DNA from: Hybos culiciformis
Lineage: Eukaryota; Arthropoda; Insecta; Diptera; Hybotidae
Assembly (NCBI GenBank): GCA_964007475.1
Contig: OZ023275.1
Coordinates: 34,219,381-34,283,380 of the forward strand
Reading direction: 5' to 3'
DNA: 64,000 nucleotides
The notes below the pieces were generated by a model that saw only the letters and a program-made list of their open reading frames with translations, was not told the DNA's origin and made no database searches. Position 1 is the stretch's first letter. The number at the start of each line of letters is the position of its first letter. The translations under genes were made by a program, and so were the position numbers. Positions 44,411 to 59,013 of this stretch are shown one piece after another.

Positions 44411-47400
44411 GGGTGTCCCATGACACCTCATGTGTTTTTTTTTTTTTATTATCTACTATGTATTTTATTTGTACAATTTGACTAAGATAATAAAAAGAAG
44501 AACATTTATACAGTACATATAGTATATGTATGCTTAATAACATAATGTATGCAATTCAAATTTGAGAACTTTTATATAAGGAAACTCTTGTACAATGCGC
44601 CGATATATAAACAGAATGATTATAAATTTTTCGTTTCTAATAAATATCCCTAGTTCTATTTTTTGTTGCAAAAAAATACAATTATTAAAATTAAGTTTTG
44701 ATGGCTTTAATTCTTAAAAATAGGTATTGTCAAAATATTCAAACATTGAACAACTTTGAATAACATTAGTTTTAAAAAAGTCGTGCACTGCCTTGGAAAT
44801 ATTAAAATTTTCACAATTTTTTTTTATTTTTAGTAATATGTCTTATTTAATTTATATTTATTTTTTGAAATTAAAACAAAAGTAATTAAACACGATTGAA
44901 AAAAAAATAGTACAAAAAGTTTTCCCATTAAAAGAAAAATTTTGTTAATCTTAACATCGATAACACAACATAATTTTTCTCCATTGAAAAATGTACATAT
45001 AAAAATATATTTTTTGTGTTTTATTTTATTTTTAAGAAAATATCGAAGATGATTTTCAAAAAACTTTCTAAATTTTTTTTTAGATAAATAATTTTGTCAA
45101 ATTATTATATTTCTTAAGTTTTTAAAACCAATAGGATGATATATTTACTTAACATACATACTTACTATGGTTTGTAGAAACCATACTAAGATTCTTATAA
45201 GAGGATATATTATATTATATTATTTACACAACGTGAATATTTTACAAAACATAAAACTTGATTAAGATTATCCATGTATAATGTTTACCTATCATTAGGG
45301 TAATTTGAAGCAACTTGAGAAATTTAATAAAAAAGGAAAAAAAGTTCAAATGAATATCGAAGTTTGAAGCTTAAAGTTTAATTTATTAGCATTTGCTTGT
45401 GTTATTATTATTACTTATAATCCTTTGACTCATCAATATAACTAAAGATTTACTTTATTATTATAAAAGCTATATACAAATTAATGTTTAAAATATCGTT
45501 ATCAAACATGTCAAATTTGTTTTCAGTAAATTTAACTCTTTCGTCTTATTGTTTATGAACAAGGTACCCAAAATTTTCATCTAAAGTTTGTTTTTCGTCT
45601 ACCTATGAACACATGTACACACACACTTCCAATTATATTTTATTTACCTACATTACATTATATACATTACATATAATGTACATTGTACATGTTTACCATC
45701 CAAGTTTTTAGATATTCATTGCACGTTTTACTATCATTATATATTATGACTAAGGAAAATCAAAGTTAGTTTAATTTTTTTTTTTTTTTGTAAGAAATTT
45801 CATAGGGTTGTCTTATCCTTTTTAAAATTTAATTTGGATTTTTTTTAAATGGGAAATTTGTTTTTTTTCTTCTTTAACATTGAATAAGCATATTTTTTAT
45901 AGAAAAAAGTTAAAAAAAAAAAAAAAAAAAATTCGATGATTTTGTTTTTAGTTTACTTTTTTTAAATCAATTAAAATACTTACTTTTTTTTTTTAAAAAC
46001 CAATAAAAGTTACCATTTTGTCATGATGATTCATCCAAAAGACTTGACAAATTTGAATGGAATCTTACAACTTCAATCACAGAAAATCTTTGTATGTAAA
46101 ATCTGTTCACATTACCGTGACGTTAATTTTTCTTTTTCTGCATTGAAATTTTAAATCAAGATAACATTTTAGTTTATTTTCGTTTTGAAACATGAAAATA
46201 GTACGAAAAAAGAAGACAAAATAAAGAAATAAAATAAAAATAAGAATTACTTTCTGTTGCATTTCGACTCACTTTCTTACTATTTTATAATTTTTTCGAG
46301 TTTTGTTAGAAATCCATTATGTACTAGGATTTTGCACGTTTCAAGCAGCTTCTTATGCATGTTTATCATTAAAATTTTATTAATTCCGCCAAAGTAAAAA
46401 ATAAATTTAAATTAAAACAATTTATTTTTTAATTTTTTCATATATAATTTTTTATTTCTCAATTTTGATAACAAATTTTTTTATTTGTAATAAATACATT
46501 TTTTTTTTTTAATTCATTTATTTTATTTTTTTTTATTTTCTTACAACCATTTTTAGAACATTTTGCATAAAAATTGATTTAACTTTATAGCTTTTTAAAT
46601 TGGGTTTTTTTTTTTTTAATTCATGTCTTCTTTATTAACCTTTTTTAAATATTTCAAAAAGAGTTGTAAATATTATTACTTTTATAATTATAATTTTTGA
46701 CATTTTCTTGTTTATTTTTATAAAATATAAAATGTGGTTTTTTTAGTGCCGAAAATAACTTGTGTTAAATTTTAATTTTTTTTATTCGAAAAATTGTTGT
46801 ATTTAAAAATTTTATTTAAAAAATAACAAATAAAAAAAAATTTGGCATCCAGAAAATAATTTTCCAAAAACTAAACAGAACATTGAAATACCCAAAATTA
46901 AGTGAATAATATATTCGCTTTAAATTTTCAAACATTTATGAAGCTTTTAACAATTCACGTTAAGTATCAACGATAAAAGATGTAAAAGTACTTAGATTGG
47001 AAATGAATATTATAAAATGAATGAGAAATAATTTTATCAAACAATCTTCTGTTAGTATCTTTTAAATAAAAGTAGCAAATATATAAACTTAAAGTATATA
47101 AGTAATAGTCTTTTATTTATTTTTAGCAGCAAATGATAGATATAGTTCATTATGTTAATTTAGATAAAATGATTGTTAAATTAAGGGATGAGGAAAAAAA
47201 GTAAAGCAAAGCAAAGGAATTTCTTTGAATCATCTTAATTTTGGTTTCAACATTCTGCTTATAAGCTCAAGTTCTAGCATTCGAATCACTTAATTACAGA
47301 ATTATATTCATTGATAATCATTTTATTTAGAAAAAAAAATTATTGTTTTAATTAAATGAATATTTTTAAAAATCTGAATGTCCGAATGACTACAACTCGA

Positions 47401-48940
47401 AAGCTTTTACGTATTTTTCTTGTTTTAATATTGAAAATAATTTGTGTATTCTAATATGTATTATAATTATAATGTTCGTTCTATTGTATTGTTTTTTTTT
47501 TATACTTTATTATATAAAAACATAATTTGTTTATTTTTCATAAATTTATAATTTTTATATTTTTGAAATATTTTCATTTCATTTGTTTTATTTATTTTAC
47601 TTCTTTTTTTTTTTTTAAATGTATTCGAAATTCGAAGAAACTTTTATTTGAACTGAGGTCTTTTAATTTATTTATGTTTTTTTTTTGTTTTTTTATTTGT
47701 TTAACTAATTTCAATAAAAATTTTTTTTTTTTTTAATTTTAATATAAATATGAAACGACATAATTTTTTTTTTTTAGTTTTTACATTATATAATATATTT
47801 CTTTTCTTTTTAAACATTTTTTTAATAATTTTTAATATATTTTTTTTTTTTGTATAAATAATAAATTCCTTCATTTGGCAATATTTTTATTTGTAAAGTA
47901 TTTTTTTAAATTTATTGTGAATGTTAAAAATAAAAAATAAAGAAAAAATAAATATTTTATATTTTAGAAGGTTATTGCTTCTTTGTAAGTTTGCTTTTGA
48001 AAATGTGTAAATGTAATATTTGTGGAGAGTTTGATAGTTTAATTAGAATTCGAACTTCTGGCCGAATGTAATTTTAAATTTGTAATTTAGTGCTAAGAAA
48101 TAATAAATTACAAAATTATATTTTATGTTTTATGGTTTTTCTTTGTCAAGAAATGAAGGTGGAACAAGAGGATCGATAGAAGTGATTGAGATCTGCAGCC
48201 GAAATACAAAGGGTATAATAGTGTTGAAAAGTGTTTCAGAAAATATTATGTAAATTTAATTTATTAAAATTTTGCCAAAAAGATTTTACCATGAAAAATG
48301 ACCAGAAGTTACTTTTTAAAAATCGTAAAAATTACATAAATTAAAGTGAAATCTTTTTATTTTTATTTTGTGAAAAATTTATTATAATTATAATTATTAA
48401 CAAAATGAAGGAACCGCGGAAGAGAAAATTTCTTTTTGTTCATATAATTATGATCTGCGTAAAAATGTTTAGTGTCTCCGAAAATAAAATAAAATCAAAG
48501 TAATCTTTTCAAAATGGGAACATTAATAATAGAAATTTTTAAATGCAAATTTAATTCCATCAGGAATATAATAGACATCGAAACGTTCTCATTTTTTTAC
48601 AATCAAAGTAGTTGTGAACTAGTTTCTTGTAGTATTATATTTATAAATGAAGTTGTTAAATATAAAAATAAACACAACCCATAAAAACAAAGTTTTTAAT
48701 ATAAATCCTTTAAACGGGCCTCGGTTTTTTATTGTTTATTTTTGATTTGTTGACTATTCAGTTCAATTAGCATTCAATTGAATCATTTATATCACACTGA
48801 TACTAAATTAAATTCGAGATATAATAAAAATCGTACCATTTTAATTTTTGCATTTCATCTTTTATGTTTCTCATATTTTTAATTATACAAAAGTTTCAAC
48901 CACCCACTAAATCCAGTATAAGTTTTACGCCCTTCCGCCC
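44411..48940. other. AT-rich, T-tract-dense non-coding stretch
   Basis: Many T runs of 8-15, mainly 45770-47870. The Phe-rich frame at 47527-47736 is a product of these tracts. A perfect short hairpin GGTGTC-ccat-GACACC lies at about 44411-44426. Confidence 0.5.
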
Positions 48941-48943
48941 AAC

Positions 48944-49180
48944 TTAGTTCAACCATAGGTTAAGAATACAGAAAGATGGGAAGCTTCATACGACATTTTT
49001 TTGGTATTTTTATGTGAATGTGTTAGTAAAACAAAATAAAATACGTGATAATTATCAATATATGAAAAGAATTTTATTTAGTTTTACTAACACCTTCACT
49101 TAAAAATACCAAAAAAGACTGAAAAAATGTTGTATGAAGCTTCCAATCTTTCTGTATTCTTAATCTATGGTTCAACTTAA
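48944..49180. mobile_element. about 237-bp MITE with long inverted ends
   Basis: About 90 bp at each end are near-identical inverted copies: the left contains AACCATAGGTTAAGAATACA and 'gaaagatgggaagcttcatac', and the right is its complement with few changes. The central part is AT-rich. TA dinucleotides lie within the match, but the similarity extends outward past them, so the exact ends and target duplication are not resolved. No coding capacity. Confidence 0.72.
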
Positions 49181-49962
49181 CATCATCCGATCATCTGATC
49201 AAGCTATAATGCATTAATTGTGATGGTGGGTAATTAATACAAAGGATTTAAAAATACATTTACCTTTCGCAGTTCCTTCATTATTTAACTTGAATATCGA
49301 ATTTTTTTTCTAGAAGTTTTAATATTCTATAAAATTGTCTAATGTTTAATTCTCAGTAACGATTATAATTAATAACTACTGTTTAATTTTGGGAAAAAAA
49401 AAACCAATTCTAATTTTTTTTATTTTACATATATGTAGAAGTTATGTTTTATTATGTATGTTTTTCGTTTTCAATTGTAACTAAAGTATGTATAATTGTA
49501 TGCATATAATGTATACATTATTTTATATATATAATACTTTTTAATTTATTTACAAAAGTATATAGTTTTGAATAAAAATCATTAAAAAAATCAATTATCA
49601 AAAATTCATTGTTATTATTTTATTAATTATATATTTAGATATTTTGCTTTACTCATTTTTTTTATATTTCCGAAAAATGAATGAAGAAAAAATTAAATTA
49701 AAAAATATGACAATGGCTCAATAATAATAATAACGTAAAATAAATAAAAAGATTAATAAAAGTAGTATACATTTTTTTGTTAATCATTTGTCTTATTATT
49801 TTAGCTTTTTCAGATGTGATCCATCAATATTTAGTTTTTAAATATTTATTTTGTTAGAAAACTCTTTTCTTTACTTTTTAAAACATCATGAACAAAATTC
49901 TTCTACTTAATATTATTCATTTATTAACATTATTCTTTAGAAAATAAATTCAATATTTCTTA

Positions 49963-50596
49963 AGGAGCGTCCACACATGCGTGAACGAACATGAAATTTC
50001 GTTATTCGCTTAGACATGGCGCATGTGTGGACACAATATTCGTTTAAAAAAGTGATTATTCGTCATCCCTAAACGAACATGAATATTTCCGCTACATGAG
50101 CGGAAATATTCGCCATGTATATGAACATTTATATAAAATTGGGGGTTTTCACAGGTTTAATAACATAGTTATTTATAATTTTAAGCTTAAATTTTGAAAA
50201 AAAAAAAAAATGTTTGCGCATTTCTTTTTTTTTCAATACGATTTTAAAATTACTTTTCTGTAAATTTAATTTTAAAATTGTATTAATAATATGCATTATT
50301 CAAATTCAAAATAATACTTCAAAATTATAAAATTAAATAATTGTATGACAGAAAAAAATATCCAGCCACAGCAACTTGAAGATCTTTTTTATTTACCATA
50401 ATTAATTTAATATATAAGTTTATATAAATATTTTACATATTTAATAATTGGGCATCTAATATTTTTTTACATCAAATTTCATTCACGATTATTCTAAATC
50501 AGAATTATGTGTGGACAGCACTTTCATACATGAATATTCACAAACGTAATTTCATCAATGAACAAAAAGTTCATTCACGCATATGTGGACGCTCCT
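49963..50596. mobile_element. PIF/Harbinger-like MITE (TTA duplication)
   Basis: The inverted ends AGGAGCGTCCACACATGCGT and the right-side complement (with one or two changes) are flanked by TTA at 49960-49962 and 50597-50599. A TTA duplication is the usual Harbinger target (TWA). The left half contains nested inverted repeats: TCCACACATGCG against CGCATGTGTGGA (about 49971 and 50019), and a hairpin with 12-bp arms AATATTTCCGCT at 50082-50110. No transposase. Confidence 0.82.
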
Positions 50597-50599
50597 TTA

Positions 50600-53500
50600 C
50601 AGATGTAGCATTAAAAATGTAATTCTCCGACTGATAAACAAAACCCCACAAGACCAAATTCTATTTACAGTTCAAATTGAAAAGTTTCTGTCATGCCTGG
50701 TATCTTAAGTGGAAATATAAAACAATTCGGTGCTAATGTTTTTGAACATTTTATGGACAAAATAATGATTTTAAAAAAACTCACAATTCTATAATGTTCA
50801 GCTTTTAGTATTTTTTAATATATAGTAAATTTATCGAGTTAAAAAAAAATCGTGTTTGCCATTGTTCGGTCCATTACATTCTTACTCATTTTTTTATTTC
50901 AACTCTACATAATAATGTTAATAAAATTTCAATATAAAGAAGTTATAGGCTACAGCCTTAAGATTTTGTAAAGATATTGCTTCAGTATTTAAATAAACAT
51001 GTTGACAAAAATTTATAACAGAATTTATAGTTAACGCCAAATTATTTTATATGGTATAATTATTTAAAAAAACTATTAAAATTTTTAATAAAAATTTAAT
51101 TTCAATTCCGAAATTATATTTTAATATCGAATTTAGAAGTTTAGATGCATTAAAAAATGTAGAAAATAAGAAATATTTAGAGGTTATAGTATATAGTAAA
51201 ATTAGTTTCATTATATAGGTATTTTAATAATATTATCATAATTATTGCCATTTTCATATGGATTTCGACAATTATCTTTTGTTTTTTTTTTTTTGTTTTT
51301 TTTTTTTATTTTTGTATCATTTTTATTTTAATGTGTGTTATTTCATTAATTTCACTTCTATTCTAATGTATATTAAAATATATTTCAACTATTTAATGGA
51401 TCTCTATAGGTTTTTTTTATTCTATATAAGTTTTTAAATAGAGGATATAATTGAATTTTTATAATTGATTTGATAAAATGTCTGAGTATTTTTTTTTTTT
51501 GGATATGAATATATTTTTTGTGCTCAAATAATAATATTATATAAATAATTGATTTGAAATTCAAGAATCAACTATTATGTGAAACCGAAATCAGTAAACT
51601 TGATATAAAATTTCTTAATTAAAATATTGTAAAAGAAAGAAAAAAAAAACCAATATATTTTGTTCTTAAAACGATTGTCATATTAAAACTAGTTGGATTA
51701 ATATTACTACAATGCATTATTAGTTCGGTCATTAAATTTGAATATTTTAAATTTTTATTTGGGATTTACTAAGAATTAACTAGAAATCCTAAAGAAATTT
51801 TTTGTAGCTAAAGATTTTTAAAGGTTTATTTAGTGTGTTTCTTTTTATTTTACTAAATGTCTTCATTCTTTGAGTTCTTTGCTTTCAAATGTTAATGTCT
51901 TTCAATCAAACTTTCATTTCGCTTGAGTTTTACAGCATTCAAATGAATGATTAGTTTCTTAACATTTTCGAACTCAAAAGGTGTTTGAATTCGTGAAATA
52001 TTTTTTAAAAAATTATTAAACATTATACAAGATATAAGAAACTTTTGATATTTTAAAATAAAGGTAAAGAAACAAACAAAAATCCATTATCTGAAAACGA
52101 AAATTAAGAATTCAAAATTTTGTAGATAAATTTGAATTCCATTATGAAACGTTATATATTAAAGCAACTTTATTATACATTTCCAAGGGTAGGTTCCTTA
52201 ATTTCCAATAAAATTAACCTTAATGTTAACATCGTTACTCTATTCATTATCAAAAACTAAAATATGAAAAATATTCTACTTCTAACTAAATCACAATTTA
52301 AAATATTTCGATTTATTTTATTTTGTAGATTTTTGAAATCAGGTATAAATTACTAAAATCAAGTCCTTAATCTGATGATTCTAATTTACATCTTCAGACG
52401 AAGAAGCCACGCACAAACTTAATTTTAAATGTATACTATATTTTTGAATATTTTACCAACAAAAAAATCTCGAATAGGTTATTGACACAAATTTTACGGC
52501 TGCATTGTATTGTTTACAAGCATTTTTAAGTGCTGAAAGAATATAGTCTTAAGTAATAGATAACAACTTTTTATTCTAGAATATTTGAAACCATTACCAA
52601 AATTTACCCTTACAGATTTTTCTTTTTAGTCATTAATTCAATTATTAAAATGTTAAACTTACTATTTTTTTTTTGCACATACATCAATATTTAATAATTG
52701 TATTTATAAAAAAATATTTTTTTTTTCTATTTACTTCCTTTCGGCAGTTTATTTACAAATTCATAAAAATTATTATTTTATATATTTATTTTTTAAATAA
52801 GTTACAGGGTGACGTGATACTTAAAGTATGATGAGATTAATGGTAATGATTTCTCTTAAAAATAAATTTTATATGACAAAGCGTTATCTTCATGAAATGT
52901 TTTATGATTGAGCCAGTAGAACTAATAGTTATTTTTAATATATGTAAATTTTTTAAATAAATGATGTTTATTACTAAGAACGTATTTTGAGACTTGAAAA
53001 ATTTCGTACTGCATGAACTTCACTAATTAAAAAATATTGTTAAATCCCTAAAAAAATTTTCGATACAAAGCGACGTTAAGCTTTGCGAACTAAAAATAAG
53101 CTTAAACGACAATTGTTATGAAACGAATTTTAAAATATTAGGTTAATTAATAATTTTTGTATCAATTTGATGTCACAATAATTTATTTTTTTAACGTAAT
53201 AATAATATTGTCAAATATATTTCTAGTTATTACGATATAAAAAACGCATCGGCTTATAGCTTTAACTTAAATTTTTTTTAATATTATAATATTTAAGTTA
53301 TTTAGAATTCGACTCAGAATAAATTAAAACCAAAAAAAAAATTAAAAGGATTTAATTTTAAAATGTAGGATATTTAATGTTACGTGCAAAAATTAGATTT
53401 AAAAGTTTGAGTTTAGAAATCAAAAAGAGATATTATTTAAAAATACTCGAACTTTCTCTTTTTTATGTGTTAAAAAAAATGTATGTTTTTAGAATAAATT

Positions 53501-55263
53501 TTAACTGAATAACGATTACAAAAAAATAATTTATATAGCATAAATAAAATTTTATTATTTCTTCATCATTTTAGTTAAAATGCTTAAACGAATTTTTTAC
53601 TTTCTATACCATATTTTTTTTTTTTATAATTTGAAGGAAGACATTTTTTATATTAATTCGGTTTTTACATGAATTATGAAGAATTCAAATTAGTTAGATA
53701 ATTTTTTTTTTATAGACATTAATGAGACAATATACTTAATTATAATAACAAACCTAATAGGACATAATAATATAACAATATTATTTAAATAGCAACGAAA
53801 ACAAATTTAATTAATAAAAAAAAAAACAAAATAATTTTATAACAAAAAACATTTTTTTTTTCTACTTAATTGCTACTATAAAATGATTTTCTACTTAAAA
53901 ATATTAACTAAGGTACATTATTAAAATATATTCATTTTTCTACAGGTAAAAATTTTAATTAACCTTTCATTATTAAATATTGTGTGTCAATATGACACAT
54001 ATACATATGTATATAGATTTGTTATTAAAAAGTTAATTCTATTATTATTTTTAAAAAATTTTGAGCCTTGGCAGTTTTCGAAATAAGATAAGAAAAACTA
54101 AGTAATAAATACAAAAATTATAAAAAGCAAACGTGATTGTACTTACTTTTATGCATTGTAGGGTCTGGTTCATAAAATGTACGTGCAGTTATATGATTTA
54201 ATTTTAAGTTGATTTGAATTTTTTTTTTCGATTAGAAAACTTTTTTTTTTTTTGATTAGAATTGGGAAATGTTTTCGATTTTTTCGCTTTACTTTTATTT
54301 AGAAGTTTAATTGGAACATAAGATGTTTATTTAGCATTGAATGTTTACGATGGTTAGAAAAAAATCAAATCAGTAACAACTAAGATACTTCAAATAAACC
54401 GAAAAAGGATTCTGCAATATTTTAATTTATAACTATAAATTTTTTCTTTTAGTATTATGATAAATATCTTAAAAATATATAAATTAATTATTTTCAAAGC
54501 AGTATCTTTTATTTGACATTAAAGCAAACCACAGATAAATTAGCCTTAAAAAGGTTTAATATTAAATTAAATAAATACGAAAAATAAATTAATAAAATAT
54601 TAATTTATTAATATTTTTAATCGCAGCTCGAATATATAAAAATGTCAAAATCATTACACACTTTTATTTTATTTTTATAGAAATTATGGTTATTAAAAAT
54701 TAAAAGTTAACTTGAATGAATAAACGGCATGCACTAATTTTTCTAAAATTACTTTATTTTATATTTCTAAAATTTTTTTTTACACATTATGTGTAATATT
54801 ATTTTGTTCTGGATGATCTTAGTTTTTTTTTTTTGTAGGATACCGCTGTACCTTGCATACATTAAATTTTAAAGTCACATTTCATTTGACAATGCTTTAT
54901 CATTTATAGATTGGCTTCCATAAAATATCTGATAACATTAATATATTTCTAGTTTTGCTCAGTAAAATTTCCATTGTTTTAGTAAATTGTTTTTATTGAA
55001 TACTTTTTTTATTATTGGAGTATTGAGTTTTAAGGAAAATATTTTGCAATTTTTAATTAAATTTATCGGAATTCTAATTATTCAACATGTCGAAATTAAG
55101 CATTGTATATTTAACATTAAAATTATTAATTTCGTTAGTTGGATTTTACTATTAAAAAATTAGTTTTTAGTCACGAGTAATTTATAATTTATTTTATTTT
55201 TTAACTTTAAAATGTAACTAAAAGAATTTTTATGGCTCAATTTTTAAATTGAAATTCATTGTT
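50600..55263. other. AT-rich non-coding stretch
   Basis: No genes or paired transposon ends recognised. Contains only homopolymer tracts and short AT repeats. Confidence 0.5.
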
Positions 55264-56530
55264 TTATTCCATTCGTTTTATTCGCGTATCAAATATATAT
55301 AATATTTTGATTTTGTTTAATTAAAAACATTATACAAGTACTGTACATATATTACATTTCTGAGTTTTTAATTATATATTATTTTTAATTTAACGGCAAA
55401 TTTTTTTCGATTTTTCAATACATAAGTAAGTATAATGTTTTAAAATATTTGAACTTAGATATTAAGCGGGTATTAATGGCATAAAAAACGCTTATTACCG
55501 CCAGGCTCTGACATAAGTCGAAGAGTTAAGTTTGTCAAAACAAAACAAAAATATATTCAAATTACTAAAAAATACTTAATAAAAAATATATTAAATCTTT
55601 GTAGAAATTATAATGATAAATTTTTAGGAAATAAACGAATTTTATGTCATTAAAGGCCACTCAATTTTGTTTAGTATCATGCTTCTAAATTTATTTATGT
55701 TTTCACTATTTTATTTAATTAAATGACTTTAAAATAAATAATATTAATTATTGCTAGAAATACACATTTAATTAAAATAATGTAAATTATTATAATATTG
55801 TAATATTGTATTATAATATTATATACTATAAAGGATTCACTATTATATTTAAAAAGCAAAGTTTTTAGACGATCATTTTCTTTGTCGTTTTTCAATAAGT
55901 GGTTGAAGATAAATCTAATGCTGATCAAGTAAAGCATTAATTATGAAATATAGAAAAAGTTAGAATTTCTTAAAGTAAACTGGATATTATAGAATTGTAA
56001 CACCTGTTTATTAATTATTATTACTAATGAATTTTAAATAAATTAGGAGCTCCATAAGCACTATTTTTAGTAGTTCTTCTACAATTTGAAATTATGTTAA
56101 AAGTTAATTGATCATTGAAATCTAATAATTAATTAATTTAATAAAACGAAAGATAAAAGATATAGTTTAGATAGAAAATGATCGTTTTTCCACATTCGAA
56201 ATTTGTGTACTTGATTTAATCAGACGTCTTCTCGGCAACCAGTTCAATGAGGACCATCAAGTGTTTGACTATCACATTCACAACTTTCACTTATCCACGT
56301 AACATTTTAATATTTTCTCTTTTATCTTAGATTTATTTCAGAATCTTAGAGAGAATGTAATAAAGGATTTAAGTTTTAATATAATATATTTTTTTAATTT
56401 ACCTACTTCTTGTTAAAGTCGATAATATTATTCATGTTGAGTGAAAGTCTACGTTTTAGGCTAGGAGCTTATAAATAATTTATCATATTTGTATAAAAAC
56501 TTAAATTTTAATATTTAAATCATGCAAAAT
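55264..56530 (+). repeat. left copy of a 1.27-kb sequence flanking the assembly gap
   Basis: Begins TTATTCCATTCGTTTTATTC and ends CATGCAAAAT immediately before the N run. It is near-identical to 56731-57996, with differences mostly one-base indels in homopolymers and a 5-bp indel near 55338. The short minus-strand frame at 55719-55937 recurs identically in the other copy and has no supporting features. Confidence 0.95.
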
Positions 56531-56730
56531 NNNNNNNNNNNNNNNNNNNNNNNNNNNNNNNNNNNNNNNNNNNNNNNNNNNNNNNNNNNNNNNNNNNNNN
56601 NNNNNNNNNNNNNNNNNNNNNNNNNNNNNNNNNNNNNNNNNNNNNNNNNNNNNNNNNNNNNNNNNNNNNNNNNNNNNNNNNNNNNNNNNNNNNNNNNNNN
56701 NNNNNNNNNNNNNNNNNNNNNNNNNNNNNN
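56531..56730. other. assembly gap (200 N)
   Basis: Exactly 200 unspecified bases, a conventional fixed-size gap. The open frame spanning it is meaningless. Confidence 0.99.
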
Positions 56731-57996
56731 TTATTCCATTCGTTTTATTCGCGTATCAAATATATATAATATTTTGATTTTGTTTAATTAAAAACATTAT
56801 ACAAGTACATATATTACATTTCTGAGTTTTTAATTATATATTATTTTTAATTTAACGGCAAATTTTTTTCGATTTTTCAATACATAAGTAAGTATAATGT
56901 TTTAAAATATTTGAACTTAGATATTAAGCGGGTATTAATGGCATAAAAAACGCTTATTACCGCCAGGCTCTGACATAAGTCGAAGAGTTAAGTTTGTCAA
57001 AACAAAACAAAAATATATTCAAATTACTAAAAAATACTTAAATAAAAAATATATTAAATCTTTGTAGAAATTATAATGATAAAACTTTAGGAAATAAACG
57101 AATTTTATGTCATTAAAGGCCACTCAATTTTGTTTAGTATCATGCTTCTAAATTTATTTATGTTTTCACTATTTTATTTAATTAAATGACTTTAAAATAA
57201 ATAATATTAATTATTGCTAGAAATACACATTTAATTAAAATAATGTAAATTATTATAATATTGTAATATTGTATTATAATATTATATACTATAAAGGATT
57301 CACTATTATATTTAAAAAGCAAAGTTTTTAGACGATCATTTTCTTTGTCGTTTTTCAATAAGTGGTTGAAGATAAATCTAATGCTGATCAAGTAAAGCAT
57401 TAATTTATGAAATATAGAAAAAGTTAGAATTTCTTAAAGTAAACTGGATATTATAGAATTGTAACACCTGTTTATTAATTATTATTACTAATGAATTTTA
57501 AATAAATTAGGAGCTCCATAAGCACTATTTTTAGTAGTTCTTCTACAATTTGAAATTATGTTAAAAAGTTAATTGATCATTGAAATCTAATAATTAATTA
57601 ATTTAATAAAACGAAAGATAAAAGATATAGTTTAGATAGAAAATGATCGTTTTTCCACATTCGAAATTTTGTGTACTTGATTTAATCAGACGTCTTCTCG
57701 GCAACCAGTTCAATGAGGACCATCAAGTGTTTGACTATCACATTCACAACTTTCACTTATCCACGTAACATTTTAATATTTTCTCTTTTATCTTAGATTT
57801 ATTTCAGAATCTTAGAGAGAATGTAATAAAGGATTTAAGTTTTAATGTAATATATTTTTTTAATTTACCTACTTCTTGTTAAAGTCGATAATATTATTCA
57901 TGTTGAGTGAAAGTCTACGTTTTAGGCTAGGAGCTTATAAATAATTTATCATATTTGTATAAAAACTTAAATTTTAATATTTAAATCATGCAAAAT
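56731..57996 (+). repeat. right copy of the 1.27-kb sequence flanking the gap
   Basis: Starts directly after the gap with the same bases as 55264 and reaches the same CATGCAAAAT that ends the left copy. The two contig ends therefore overlap completely, which fits an unmerged overlap or two haplotypes. Confidence 0.95.
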
Positions 57997-58929
57997 GGGA
58001 TTTTGTGTATTTTTTTCTTTTAGTAAAAATTAAAACCCGCATTGAAGAAGTTCTTGGCAACTTTCAGACTAAATTAACTAAAGTAACTTCAAGTAAAATC
58101 ATTAATCCAGAAATATCAAATTTCCAAAATCCTGTTTTCAGCAGTAGTTTTATCTTTATAAATCTTCAAATTTAGTCTTTTATATATAGCTTTATAATAA
58201 TTTCATGTAATCGGATTGTACAGCAGAGTATTTTCAAGTATAAAAGCAATGTTAGCTCAGTTATGAATGAACAAAATCTTGTAATATATAAATAAATTAA
58301 AATATTGCAGACATTACAAAAAATTATTAATTGACAAATTATTATTCTTGATTATTTTTAACTGCACATCAAAGCTCAAAAAAATAATAATTTTTTTTAT
58401 ATATACATATTATTTCGTAAAAAAATACAAAATTTTTTCATATTATTATACTATGCTCGCGTAACAAAAAAAAATAGCACCTGCATTTTAGCTAAATTTT
58501 TATTTATTTATTTAACTAGTTCGCTAACAAAACCTCCCGCTAGATGAGAACTAAATCATTTAATAATGACCATCAAATTGAATGTAGTAAATATTCATGT
58601 ATATATATTTAACATTTATACGTAATTTTTATTATCTATTACATAATTTTGATGGCTCTTATAAAATTTAAATTACATTTCACTATATATATAATATACA
58701 TATTATAATAATATTATTAATATATAGTTAATAATGATAAAATTTTCCTTATTAATGTTACTAGTATTTATGTTACATTTTTGACTGTGTAAAAATATAC
58801 GATATAAACATGATAAAATTGTTAAAGTTTGAAATCATATTCGCATTTTATTTATTTTAGTAATATATTATACCTATTAATTATATTATTATATTTCTAC
58901 TAATTATAATAATATGTTTATTAACGCTC

Positions 58930-59013
<84 letters not shown>

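Noticed and set aside
56522..56791. Open frame across the N run
   Set aside because: An artefact of unspecified bases having no stop codons.
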